A DNA stretch of 64,000 nt from a candidate division BRC1 bacterium ADurb.Bin183 (GTDB lineage: Bacteria; Sumerlaeota; Sumerlaeia; MWCT01). The position numbers were made by a program, and so were the translations under genes. The stretch covers positions 1-64,000 of the forward strand of contig MWCT01000001.1 of NCBI GenBank assembly GCA_002070185.1, in the 5' to 3' direction. Positions 52,688 through 61,291 of this stretch are shown here, in pieces. Within the stretch, counting starts at the first letter, position 1. The number at the start of each line of letters is the position of its first letter. The notes below the pieces were generated by a model that did not search any database, was not told where the DNA came from, and saw nothing but the letters and a program-made list of their open reading frames with translations.

Positions 52688-53893
52688 TTAAATGGTTGAA
52701 AAAACTTCGTCCAGAATCTTCACGGCTTTGTCGCAATCCTCTTTTGAGACAATAAGCGGAGGCAGCATGCGTATGATAGTGTCGCATGTGCAGTTGGCAA
52801 GCAACCCTTTTTCCATGCATCGAGAAACAATATCCTTTCCCGGAATGGAGAGGGCGATGCCAATCATAAGACCCAATCCGCGCACGTCCTTGATGAAGCT
52901 ATATTTCGGCGCAAGGGCGCGGAGCTGGGCGCGGAAAAATTCCCCTGTTTCAGCGGCGCGCGCTGCAATTTTTTTATCGAACAACTCGGTGACAAAGGCA
53001 AGCGCAGCAGAGCAGACAAGCGGATTGCCGCCGAATGTATGGGCGTGTTTCCCCGGAGAAAATACATCAGAAAAAGGCGCGCGCGCAAGCAATGCGCCGA
53101 TTGGGACGCCGCCGCCCAGAGCCTTGGCAAGCGTTATAACATCCGGCGTTACGCCGAAATACTCATAAGCAAAATTCGTCCCGATGCGCCCCATTCCGCA
53201 CTGAACCTCGTCAAAGATGAGGACAAGGTCTTTCTCGTTGCAAAGGGCGCGCACCGCTTCCAAAAATTTTTTATCGGCGGGGATGATGCCGCCCTCGCCT
53301 TGAACCGGTTCCAAAATCACAGCGCAGGTTTTTTCATTCACAAGGGCGCGGACGGATTCGATGTTGTTGAATTCTGCAAAAACAAACCCTTCAAGAAGCG
53401 GCTCAAATCCCACCTGAACTTTGGATTGTCCGGTCGCGCTGATGGTTCCCATCGTCCGCCCATGAAAAGATTGCTTCATAGCAATAATGGAAAAACGGTC
53501 ATCGCGCTGATATTTGTTTTTGCTGTAAAGGCGGGCGAGTTTGATGGCGCCTTCGTTAGCCTCCGCGCCTGAATTGGCAAAAAAGCATTTATTAGCAAAG
53601 GAATTTTCCACAATCTTTTTAGCAAGGAGAATCTGCGGCTCGATTAAATAGATATTGGAACAGTGAATCAGAGTCGCGGCTTGTTTCTGAATTGCGGCAA
53701 CAATCGCCGGATGGCAATGCCCCAGATTATTGACGCTGATGCCGGAAAGAAAATCAAGGTATTCTTTACCATCCGAATCCCACACCCTGCAGCCCTCGCC
53801 GCGCGCGAGGCATATGGCGCGCTCGCCGTATGTATTCATCAGATATTTGCCCGCCGCGTCCTTTAATAATGCCGTTTCCATTAAAATTTTCAC
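52688..53893 (-). CDS. argD: Acetylornithine aminotransferase
   Basis: 401 residues, with GTG 53893 or ATG 53881 as start. Class III aminotransferase blocks: YLDFLSGISVNNLGHCHPAI near residue 45, GAEANEGAIKLAR near 105, FDEVQCGMGRIG near 220 and ITLAKALGGGVPIGA near 245 with the PLP-binding lysine. It converts N-acetylglutamate semialdehyde to N-acetylornithine, ahead of argF in the pathway. The two genes share an operon. Substrate preference (acetyl- versus succinylornithine) cannot be read. Confidence 0.94.
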   Translation of the reverse strand: MKILMETALLKDAAGKYLMNTYGERAICLARGEGCRVWDSDGKEYLDFLSGISVNNLGHCHPAIVAAIQKQAATLIHCSNIYLIEPQILLAKKIVENSFANKCFFANSGAEANEGAIKLARLYSKNKYQRDDRFSIIAMKQSFHGRTMGTISATGQSKVQVGFEPLLEGFVFAEFNNIESVRALVNEKTCAVILEPVQGEGGIIPADKKFLEAVRALCNEKDLVLIFDEVQCGMGRIGTNFAYEYFGVTPDVITLAKALGGGVPIGALLARAPFSDVFSPGKHAHTFGGNPLVCSAALAFVTELFDKKIAARAAETGEFFRAQLRALAPKYSFIKDVRGLGLMIGIALSIPGKDIVSRCMEKGLLANCTCDTIIRMLPPLIVSKEDCDKAVKILDEVFSTI

Positions 53894-54001
53894 AACCTCT
53901 TTTGAAATTTTTTTAGAATAAAGAAGAAAATAGTAGGCAAGCGGGCATGTAAACAGGCAAGAAAAAATTTTAATATTGTTTAGAATAAAAAGGAAAAATT
54001 T

Positions 54002-54817
54002 TTATTTTTTATCTTTTTTAAGCAAACCGCCGATGCCTTTGGCGGCGTCGCCGACCGAGTCTAAGACCTTTTCGCCGGCTTTGCCAACTGCCTCTGTTGC
54101 GCCGGAAAACGCCGCGCCTATCTGCTTGTCAAAGTCGGCGGGGAGGATGCCCTTGCCGGCGGAAAGGATGGACTTCACGATTTCCTTGAAGAAGGCGCCG
54201 ATGGCTTGCGGGATTTTCATCGGCTCTTTATTGCCGCCCAGATCATTCATCTCGATGCGGGGGATGGGAACGGCGAGGGATTTGCCGCCTGTGAATGGGG
54301 CAACGACACCGGCTTTTGTGCCTTCAAGAAGGATTTTTTCAATCTTGATTTTTTTATCGGATGCCGCCTGCTTTTCTTTCGGAGCCTCTTCTTTTTTCTC
54401 GCCCTGCAGACGCGAGGCGTTATCAATCAATTTAGAAATATTAGAGCCGCTGAGCTTCTGCTCAAGCGTCACGCTGGCGTTTTTCATCGAAATAAGTTTT
54501 ATCGTCGGCTCGTCGGTGCGGAAGGATTTGATATCGAGGGCGACATCTATTTTATCCGCGCTGAAAAGCTCCTTTCCGTCGAAACCCACCGGGTTGCCGA
54601 TGACAAACCCTTCGAGCGAAACCGCGCCCTTGAACGGGCTCAGGCTCACCTTCTTCAACTGCACATCCACTTGAAGGATATACGAGAGCGCCTCGATGAT
54701 ACCCTTGCGGGCGATTGCGTTCCGTCCGGCGTAAAGGAAAATTCCCCCGACAATTGCGACGATGGCGAGAACGACCGCGGCAATGCCTATGATTTTCAAA
54801 ATCTTATGTTTTTTCAT
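54002..54817 (-). CDS. AsmA-like membrane-anchored protein
   Basis: About 271 residues from ATG 54817, supported by GGAAAGGATTG. An earlier start at 54883 adds only unusual residues. An N-terminal membrane helix (ILKIIGIAAVVLAIVAIVGGIFLY) is followed by a beta-rich stretch with LKKVSLSPFKGAVSLEGFVIGNP, typical of AsmA/DUF748 repeats that line lipid-transfer bridges. A Lys/Glu-rich linker follows (RLQGEKKEEAPKEKQAA), and the end is a Gly/Ala-rich amphipathic segment. Much shorter than AsmA itself, so it may be an anchor or partner. Confidence 0.6.
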   Translation of the reverse strand: MKKHKILKIIGIAAVVLAIVAIVGGIFLYAGRNAIARKGIIEALSYILQVDVQLKKVSLSPFKGAVSLEGFVIGNPVGFDGKELFSADKIDVALDIKSFRTDEPTIKLISMKNASVTLEQKLSGSNISKLIDNASRLQGEKKEEAPKEKQAASDKKIKIEKILLEGTKAGVVAPFTGGKSLAVPIPRIEMNDLGGNKEPMKIPQAIGAFFKEIVKSILSAGKGILPADFDKQIGAAFSGATEAVGKAGEKVLDSVGDAAKGIGGLLKKDKK

Positions 54818-54977
54818 GAGACAATCCTTTCCGATAAAATGCGAATATGGGAATGCCAAAGAAGAATTATATGTCAAATGCAATAAATCAACAATATAAA
54901 AAGCGTTTCACTTGACGAACCATGGTTTGATTAGCAAAGTTTTCGTCAATAATTTAAAAAAAGGGAGGAACTACTGC

Positions 54978-56219
54978 ATGAAAAAATTATCGGTAATCAT
55001 GAGCGTTATACTTTTGGCGATTGCGCTTGTCGCCGTTGCCGCAACGGAGGATTCTATGGTAATACCAGGCGTTGAAATGCTGTTTCGAGACAGCGAAAAT
55101 CTGAAATTAATAGAAGGCAAACGCGTGGGATTAATCACCAATCCCACAGGCATTGACCGCAATTTCAATTCCACAATTGACCTTCTGGCGGGACATCCCG
55201 CTTGTAAATTGACCGCGCTCTTCGGACCCGAGCATGGCTTGCGCGGCGATTTCTTCGGCGGCGACAAGGTAGGCAACACCACGGATTCCAAAACGCAGGT
55301 CCCCATTTACAGTCTTTACGGAAGCGGCGCCAAAGCGCCCAAGCCGGAACACCTCAAACTTTTGGACGTCCTCATTTATGATATTCAGGATATTAATGTT
55401 CGCCCCTATACCTACATCTCAACGATGATGGCTTCGATGGAGGAGGCGGCAAAGGCGGGCAAGACATTCATCGTCCTCGACCGACCCGACCCGATGGGCG
55501 GCAATATCGTGGACGGACCCGTCCTTGATTTGAAATTCAAATCATTCATCGGATACTGGACGATTCCTTACACCTACGGCATGACGCCGGGAGAGCTGGC
55601 GCTTCTTTATAACGACGAGGCAAAACTGAACGCCGACATTCATGTGGTAAAAATGTCCGGATGGAAACGCGGCATGTTGTATAATGAAACCGGTATGCCT
55701 TGGGTGCCGCCCTCCACGCATATACCCCGCTGGGATACCTCCATCTATTGCGCCATCACAGGCGGCATGGGCGAATTGCACACCGTCAATGAAGGAGTTG
55801 GATATACGCTTCCCTTTGAGACGGTTGCCGCGCCTTGGATAGACGGCACGGCATTCACGGCGGAACTGAGCTCGCGCAACATCCCCGGCATGAAATTCCG
55901 CCCCATTTCATATAAACCCGCCTATTTCGAATTTAAAGATCAAAACTTGAGCGGCACGCATCTTTTCATCTCCAACCCCCGCGAGGTCAAACCCTTCCTC
56001 GCCGGACTGCATATCATGGACGCCATCAACAGAATGTATCCCGATAAAAAGATGTTTGAGGCGGGGGGAAGAGTGAGCGCCTTTAATAAAGCGATGGGAA
56101 CGGACCAGATCCGCCAGTGGCTCATGGAGAAAAAGCCCGTCATGGAAATATACGCCGAATATCAAAAAGGTTTGCAGGATTTTATGAAACGCCGCGAGAA
56201 ATATCTCCTCTACAAATAA
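54978..56219 (+). CDS. namZ: DUF1343/NamZ-like exo-N-acetylmuramidase
   Basis: 413 residues from ATG 54978, with GGGAGG at 54963. A signal peptide opens it. The DUF1343 family marks are LITNPTGIDRN near residue 45, ALFGPEHGLRGD near 75, LIYDIQDINVRPYTYISTMMA near 135, VLDRPDPMGG near 170 and WVPPSTHIP near 240. NamZ removes terminal N-acetylmuramic acid from peptidoglycan fragments. The signal peptide suggests periplasmic or secreted action, so it could feed muropeptide recycling or attack other bacteria. Family identity is strong; substrate is inferred. Confidence 0.85.
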   Translation: MKKLSVIMSVILLAIALVAVAATEDSMVIPGVEMLFRDSENLKLIEGKRVGLITNPTGIDRNFNSTIDLLAGHPACKLTALFGPEHGLRGDFFGGDKVGNTTDSKTQVPIYSLYGSGAKAPKPEHLKLLDVLIYDIQDINVRPYTYISTMMASMEEAAKAGKTFIVLDRPDPMGGNIVDGPVLDLKFKSFIGYWTIPYTYGMTPGELALLYNDEAKLNADIHVVKMSGWKRGMLYNETGMPWVPPSTHIPRWDTSIYCAITGGMGELHTVNEGVGYTLPFETVAAPWIDGTAFTAELSSRNIPGMKFRPISYKPAYFEFKDQNLSGTHLFISNPREVKPFLAGLHIMDAINRMYPDKKMFEAGGRVSAFNKAMGTDQIRQWLMEKKPVMEIYAEYQKGLQDFMKRREKYLLYK

Positions 56220-56220
56220 C

Positions 56221-56245
56221 CCTTCAATCAACCGCCGATTGAAGG
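56221..56245. terminator. Bidirectional hairpin between convergent genes
   Basis: CCTTCAATC and GATTGAAGG pair perfectly over nine bases around an AACCGCC loop. It lies between NamZ (+) and the DUF4129 gene (-), the position expected for a shared terminator. There is no long T-run on either strand. Confidence 0.55.
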
Positions 56246-56258
56246 TCAGGTAAAGGGT

Positions 56259-57881
56259 TTATTTGTCCGAGATGCGGGTGAGGGCGCAGAGCGATGTCCA
56301 AAATTTTTTGAGGGAAGGAATCTCTTCGTCGCCGACTTTCTCGCCGGAGTATTCGCTGAATGTGAATAAGCGCGCGATATACAAGGCGTGCTCCTCAAAG
56401 CCATCGAGCGCATCGGGTTTGCTCTTAACAAATTCAAAGGGCGTTTTATCAGCCGGACATGGCGAGCCATAATCATAGCACCAGGCAAGCATCGCCTCCC
56501 ACATATAGCGCACAAGGGCGTCCCCGTCGCGTCTCGCAGCCGCCGCGAAGGGATCCGCAAATTGTCTGAAGCGCGAGGCGGCTGGACGCTCTTTCAATTT
56601 TTTTGCCGCCTCTTTGCGCCGCGCGCCTTTGTCTTCTTTTTTTTGCCGTTGCTTTTTCAGGAAGACGCGCCGCGTTCCGCCCCATGCGGAAGTTATCATG
56701 AGGAAAAACATAGCCAACACCGCCGCCGCAGTTATCACAAAAATTATTTTTATGACCGCGCTAAATACCGCGCCAAAGGTTTCGTTGGCGGCTGCCGCAA
56801 GGAGAAGCGTGTTTCGATATTCCGGCTCGATGCCCGTGTTTCGCGCGATATATGATAGATAAGGGTCATTTAGCTTGTCAAGTATTTCATAGCGCTTGTC
56901 TAAAATTTGAAGGGCTTTTTCGCCATCGAGTTTTTCCGTCTGCAACGATTTACCGCCCGGGAGCGTTCCGTCCGATGAAAAAGGTTTTGCGGAATCGGGC
57001 AATCCGCCTTTGTGTTGCCAGCCGCGATAGACCGCTTGAATGCGCGTGCGCACATATAACCCAGAAACCGTTGGCGCCTGCGGCAGGAAAAATGCGGCGA
57101 CTATGGCGAGCGTTGTCGCGAGAAATCCCGCCGAAAGCCAGGGCAGCCCCACCCTATCCGGCAAAGCGACTCCCCGCTTTTCAAAATACGCCGCCAGACG
57201 GCTCAAATTGGAAAGGAAAAGCAGCGCAAAGGCGCACTACAAATAAACAAAAAGGAATATCCCCATACGCAGGCGCGATGCCGCATCCGCCCTGCCCAAC
57301 ACTTGAATTCCCGCTCCAAAAGCCGGTATAGCAAAAAGCGAAAAAATCAAGATGACTCGCCCCGGATGATTGCGAGGCAGGTTTTCCGCCAGCCCTTTTG
57401 CGTCGGATTTTTTCTCCTCTTGCGCCTTGCGTTTTTTTTGAAACATCTTTTTGGAAAGCACGCCGGTCTCCGCCGCCGCCATGTCCATCATCGGGTTATC
57501 TACCCAGCAGGCGCCTGCGATTTTGTGTCCCGTCCACCAAAGAATAATGAAAATCGTTTCGTTGACAAAAAAGACCAAAAGGGGCGGCGCGGGCAGGAGA
57601 TAGGCGTATGAAATATAAACGGCAAAGAGCGTGATTGCCGCTCCGAGCGCTGAGCCGTATGCCCGAGCATAGCCGCGCCCCAAAGCCCGCGACATCCGCT
57701 GCACCATGACGATTCCCAACGCAAAGGCGCAAACGGCAATGCGCAAACGATTTTCTCCGCCGGCAATAAACGCAAGCCGAATCTCAATCAGGTGCATCGT
57801 CAACGAAGACATCAGCCCCCAGATGCACAGAGGAATGAACAGGGCGGAAAATATTTTAGTAAAACCGGCGTCCTGTTGCAA
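56259..57881 (-). pseudogene. DUF4129-type membrane protein interrupted by an in-frame TAG
   Basis: Two pieces of one frame. 57881-57240 encodes 214 residues with about six membrane helices and ends MGIFLFVYL. A single TAG at 57237-57239 follows, and the same frame then resumes with CAFALLFLSNLSRLAAYF and runs to 56259, ending with the DUF4129 soluble domain (FRQFADPFAAAARRDGDALVRYM). The hydrophobic residues on both sides of TAG form one continuous membrane helix, so the TAG sits inside a coding sequence. The first piece starts with TTG after AAAGGAGGT inside the DUF58 gene end. TAG is used as an ordinary stop elsewhere (tonB, argH), so a recoded TAG is not the simplest view. Mutation from TGG, CAG or TAT/TAC, a sequencing error, or a start from TTG 57206 to make two proteins are the alternatives. 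Confidence 0.7.
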
Positions 57882-59226
57882 TCTCGCTCAACCTCCTTTC
57901 ATGCTCCAAATCAAAAACCTCGATGCCGGCTGGAATAAAAGCCTCAAAGGCGCGGTCGTGTGCCGCCGTATTCCGCACGATAAAAACCATGATGCGGTAG
58001 CCCAGAGCGCGCGTCTTAAGAACCGCCTCAATAAAGGCGTCGCCGCAATCGCCGGTCAAAATTGCCAGAACCTGCCGCCGCTCGATGCGCGGGATGGCAT
58101 CAAGGATGGCGTACTCGATACGCAAGCCGTCAGTGAGTTCGAGCCGCGCAAGATTTTCGTGGATAAGCGAAAATTGCTCTGAGGCGCGCCGGGCGGGGAT
58201 GAAAACCGGTTCAAGGCGGTCGTCAACGCGCCCCGCGCGGGCGGCTTCCAGCGCCTCGCCAAGGCTTTCCATCGAGCGCGCCTGCGCCAGCGTGATGCCG
58301 GGAATCCCGAGCGGGTCGCGTCCGTTGGAGAGCAGCCCCACAGACCAACCGCCCTCCCAGAGATAGCGGGCAATGGAGCACGCCGTTTCGAGCGCAGTCT
58401 CCTGCGTGGGGCGCGTGTCCTCCTGAATCCGTCCCGAAGCCCGCGCGAGCTGCTCCGCCATAATCCAAGAGTTTTTGTGAAAATCGAGAACGATTGTCGC
58501 GCCCGCCACCTCAATCGGGTCATAGACCTTGCTGAGCAGGCTGCCGGTGTGGGCGGTGGATTTCCAATGGATGCGTTTGAGTGAATCGCCGCGTTGATAT
58601 TCGCGGATTCCCCTGATGCGGGAGGGGTCGTCGAAAAGGCTGCGCTCAGCGCAGAAATCTCCCAACATGCGGCGCTGCCCGATTTGAAAGGATTCTATTT
58701 CTGTGTATTCGGGCAGAACGGTGACAAAATCGCGCTGCTTTTCCATGCGTGTCTTGCGGAAAAAACCGAAGATGTCGCCTGTTTCAATGACAACCGGTCC
58801 AATGCGGTGGCATCCGCGCCGCGTGAAAGAGACGCTGTAAAAAAGATGCGCGGTCTCGCCGGGGGCAAGATAGATGAGACGTTTTGTTGTCCCCTCGATG
58901 CGCATTTTTTCCGGCAGCGTTTCTTCGACATAAGCCCAGAGGATGGGGAACCAGTGCGGGTTGCGGATACGCGCCACAACTTTGACCGTTTCGCCGATGC
59001 GGATAACTTCATCGCTGACATGGCGCGCGCATTGCAGCGGCTTCATCCACAGGAGCGTCATAATGCGCGCCCCCGCCAGCAGAACATAAAAGGCATAAAC
59101 GCACAGGGAAAGGATTCCCATTTGCAGATAAAAAAAGAGCGCCGCCAGCCCCGCCGGAGCCAGTCCCCAAATCAGAATCGGAATAAAAAATTTCTTAAAC
59201 ACCTTAGCGTCTGCGCCTGCCCGCAA
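57856..59226 (-). CDS. DUF58-domain protein
   Basis: 456 residues. Two membrane helices near the start (residues 14-55) are followed by a beta domain (GETVKVVARIRNPHWFPILW) and the DUF58 core: RGIREYQRGDSLKRIHWKSTAHTG near residue 205, then a von Willebrand-like part, TIVLDFHKNSW. DUF58 proteins occur with MoxR ATPases and DUF4129/transglutaminase-like genes; here the DUF4129-type gene follows directly with a 26-base overlap but no MoxR gene is in the window. The start TTG at 59226 is uncertain; a GTG 24 bases later is also possible. Confidence 0.85.
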   Translation of the reverse strand: MRAGADAKVFKKFFIPILIWGLAPAGLAALFFYLQMGILSLCVYAFYVLLAGARIMTLLWMKPLQCARHVSDEVIRIGETVKVVARIRNPHWFPILWAYVEETLPEKMRIEGTTKRLIYLAPGETAHLFYSVSFTRRGCHRIGPVVIETGDIFGFFRKTRMEKQRDFVTVLPEYTEIESFQIGQRRMLGDFCAERSLFDDPSRIRGIREYQRGDSLKRIHWKSTAHTGSLLSKVYDPIEVAGATIVLDFHKNSWIMAEQLARASGRIQEDTRPTQETALETACSIARYLWEGGWSVGLLSNGRDPLGIPGITLAQARSMESLGEALEAARAGRVDDRLEPVFIPARRASEQFSLIHENLARLELTDGLRIEYAILDAIPRIERRQVLAILTGDCGDAFIEAVLKTRALGYRIMVFIVRNTAAHDRAFEAFIPAGIEVFDLEHERRLSEIATGRRFY

Positions 59227-59366
59227 TCATACCAATGAAAAGTCAAAAAACCATAACATTCGTCCGAACGGCGCGTCAATTGTTTCAACGATGTTAATTC
59301 GCTTGACCTCTTTTTTCCCTGAATTCATGATTCCCCATCTTTTATCATGAAAGGTTGGAAAGAAAT

Positions 59367-60389
59367 ATGAAAAAGCGTTTCACTGTTGGTGTATTGGTTA
59401 TCTTTATGTTATCGCTCTGCCTCATCGCCTCTGCGGTTACCGTTCCGGGGAGCACGGGCGAGGAGGAGCCGAAGGTTGACCCCGCAAAAGTTATTGCCAA
59501 GATTGGCGATAAAACCTTTACTGAGGGAGACCTGTCTAAGGAAATTGAAACACAGGGCAAAGCGATGAGAATCGGCAGCATCAACGACATTCCCAAAGAA
59601 GAGCGCGCCCAGTTCCGCAGAATGGTTCTCAATAACATGGTTGAAAAATGGCTCATACTCAACGCCGCCGCAGAAAAAAAACTCACCGCTTCTGAAGCCG
59701 AGGTTCAAAAAGAATTGAAAGAACTAAAAGGACGCTTCCCCGATGAGGCCGCCTTTCAGTCCGCCCTTCAACAGCAGAATATGAAGCAAAAGGATATCGA
59801 GGATAAAATCCGCGAAACCTTAACCATCAGAAAAGTTATGGAAAATGTGGCGGACACCACTGCCACCATCACAGAAGAACAACTGAAGGAATATTATGAC
59901 GAGGACACCGACCGCTTTAAACAAGAGGAAGAGGTCAAGGCAAGCCACATCCTTGTCAAAGTCGAAAAAGACGCAACGCCAGAGGAACGCGCCGCTGCTA
60001 AAAAGAAAATCGAGGAAATCCGAGATAAAATAACCAAAGGCGGAGACTTCGCCAAACTCGCCGCCGAATTCTCCGATTGCCCCTCCGGCAAGCGAGACGG
60101 CGGCAATCTCGACTGGTTTGGCAAAGGCAGAATGGTTCCCGAATTCGAGGCAGCCGCCTTCAAACTCAAACCCGGCGAATTGAGCGACATCGTTGAAACA
60201 TCGTTCGGATACCATATCATCAAAGTGACCGACAAGCGCGCCGAAAAAATACTCGGCTTTGATGAGGTCAAAGAAGACCTTCGCCAGGATTTAATCAACC
60301 GCGAAAAAGGCAAAAAGTTCATGGACTGGCTCAAAGGGCAAAAAGAAAAAGTAACGTTCATGAACCCCGAAGATAAGGAGACTAATTAA
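59367..60389 (+). CDS. PpiC/SurA-like parvulin peptidyl-prolyl isomerase
   Basis: About 340 residues from ATG 59367, with GGAAAGA upstream. It has a signal peptide without a lipobox (LIASAVTVPGS), so it is probably periplasmic. A SurA-N-like helical domain (residues about 40-180, GDKTFTEGDLSKEIETQGKA) leads to one parvulin domain (about 185-285) with EVKASHILVK, GGDFAKLAAEFSDCPSGKRDGGNLDWFGKGRMVPEFE and FGYHIIKVTDKR. It should fold or escort exported proteins. It lies ahead of the LolA/LolB-like gene and the MMPL gene. Confidence 0.9.
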   Translation: MKKRFTVGVLVIFMLSLCLIASAVTVPGSTGEEEPKVDPAKVIAKIGDKTFTEGDLSKEIETQGKAMRIGSINDIPKEERAQFRRMVLNNMVEKWLILNAAAEKKLTASEAEVQKELKELKGRFPDEAAFQSALQQQNMKQKDIEDKIRETLTIRKVMENVADTTATITEEQLKEYYDEDTDRFKQEEEVKASHILVKVEKDATPEERAAAKKKIEEIRDKITKGGDFAKLAAEFSDCPSGKRDGGNLDWFGKGRMVPEFEAAAFKLKPGELSDIVETSFGYHIIKVTDKRAEKILGFDEVKEDLRQDLINREKGKKFMDWLKGQKEKVTFMNPEDKETN

Positions 60390-60410
60390 CGCCTGCTTGG
60401 TCGGAGGATT

Positions 60411-61238
60411 ATGAGGCGTTTCCCCCACATTGCCGGACTTTTGTTCATGCTTCTGGCGGGTTGCTCCCTTTTTGCTAAAAAGCCGTTCAGCCCCATCAAG
60501 GAAAGCCACCCGCCAAACCTTGATGCCGCCGCCATCCAAGGCATTCTGGAAGGCAGATATGCGCCGCATCCGCGCCTTTGGGCGTCGGGGGAAATTATTC
60601 TCCGCGGCAAACAAATTCGCGGCAAAGAATTCTTCAACGCCACGCTCCTGTTTGAAGAGCCAGACCGCCTCCGCCTGCGCGGCTCCCGTCTGTTGGCTTC
60701 GACCCTTTTTGAATTTATCATGAACGGCGACAAGGCGGCGCTTGCATTCAACCACACAAAAGAGTGGATAGAGGGAACGCGGGAAGATTTCGAAAAACAT
60801 CCGGACGCCCTGCTTAATCTGAACCCGGTTATTCTTCCAAGCGCTCTCATGATTCAGCAAAGATTTCTGCGGATGCTTGCCGAGGGAAAAATCAACCGCT
60901 GGCAGAGCGCCCGGAATCAATACATTTTTGTCTCCGAAGAAGACGGAGGGCGCGAGGCGTTTCGGCTAAACGCCGGGGATCTGCTCGTTCGCGAAGCTGC
61001 TTTTTATGGGAAAGACGGACGCTTGAAGCTCCGTCTGACTTATAAGCGATATGGGATGTTTCTGGGAGAAACACTGCCGATGGAAGCAGAGGCACATTTT
61101 GTCTCCGCCGGCGTAACAGCGCAGGTTCGCATCAAGGAATATAAGTTCCCGCCGGAGTTCAAAGAAGCCGTTTTCCGAACCACTCCGGCGGAGGGCTTTA
61201 CGCGCCGTCCGGTGGGCAGCCTTGGCGGCGGCAGATAA
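60411..61238 (+). CDS. LolA/LolB-like (DUF4292-type) lipoprotein
   Basis: 275 residues with lipobox LLAGCSLF. The mature part is one beta-rich domain (LWASGEIILRGKQIRGKEFFNATLLFEEPDRLRL, MNGDKAALAFN) resembling the lipoprotein-carrier fold of LolA/LolB/DUF4292, which uses a beta half-barrel to hold lipid. It sits 21 bases after the foldase and 53 bases before the MMPL transporter, so lipid or lipoprotein handling in the envelope is a reasonable reading. Confidence 0.65.
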   Translation: MRRFPHIAGLLFMLLAGCSLFAKKPFSPIKESHPPNLDAAAIQGILEGRYAPHPRLWASGEIILRGKQIRGKEFFNATLLFEEPDRLRLRGSRLLASTLFEFIMNGDKAALAFNHTKEWIEGTREDFEKHPDALLNLNPVILPSALMIQQRFLRMLAEGKINRWQSARNQYIFVSEEDGGREAFRLNAGDLLVREAAFYGKDGRLKLRLTYKRYGMFLGETLPMEAEAHFVSAGVTAQVRIKEYKFPPEFKEAVFRTTPAEGFTRRPVGSLGGGR

Positions 61239-61291
61239 AGCTGCGGGCAACCTTAGCCGCAAACTCTATTTGTTCTTAATGGTTGGGGCGT

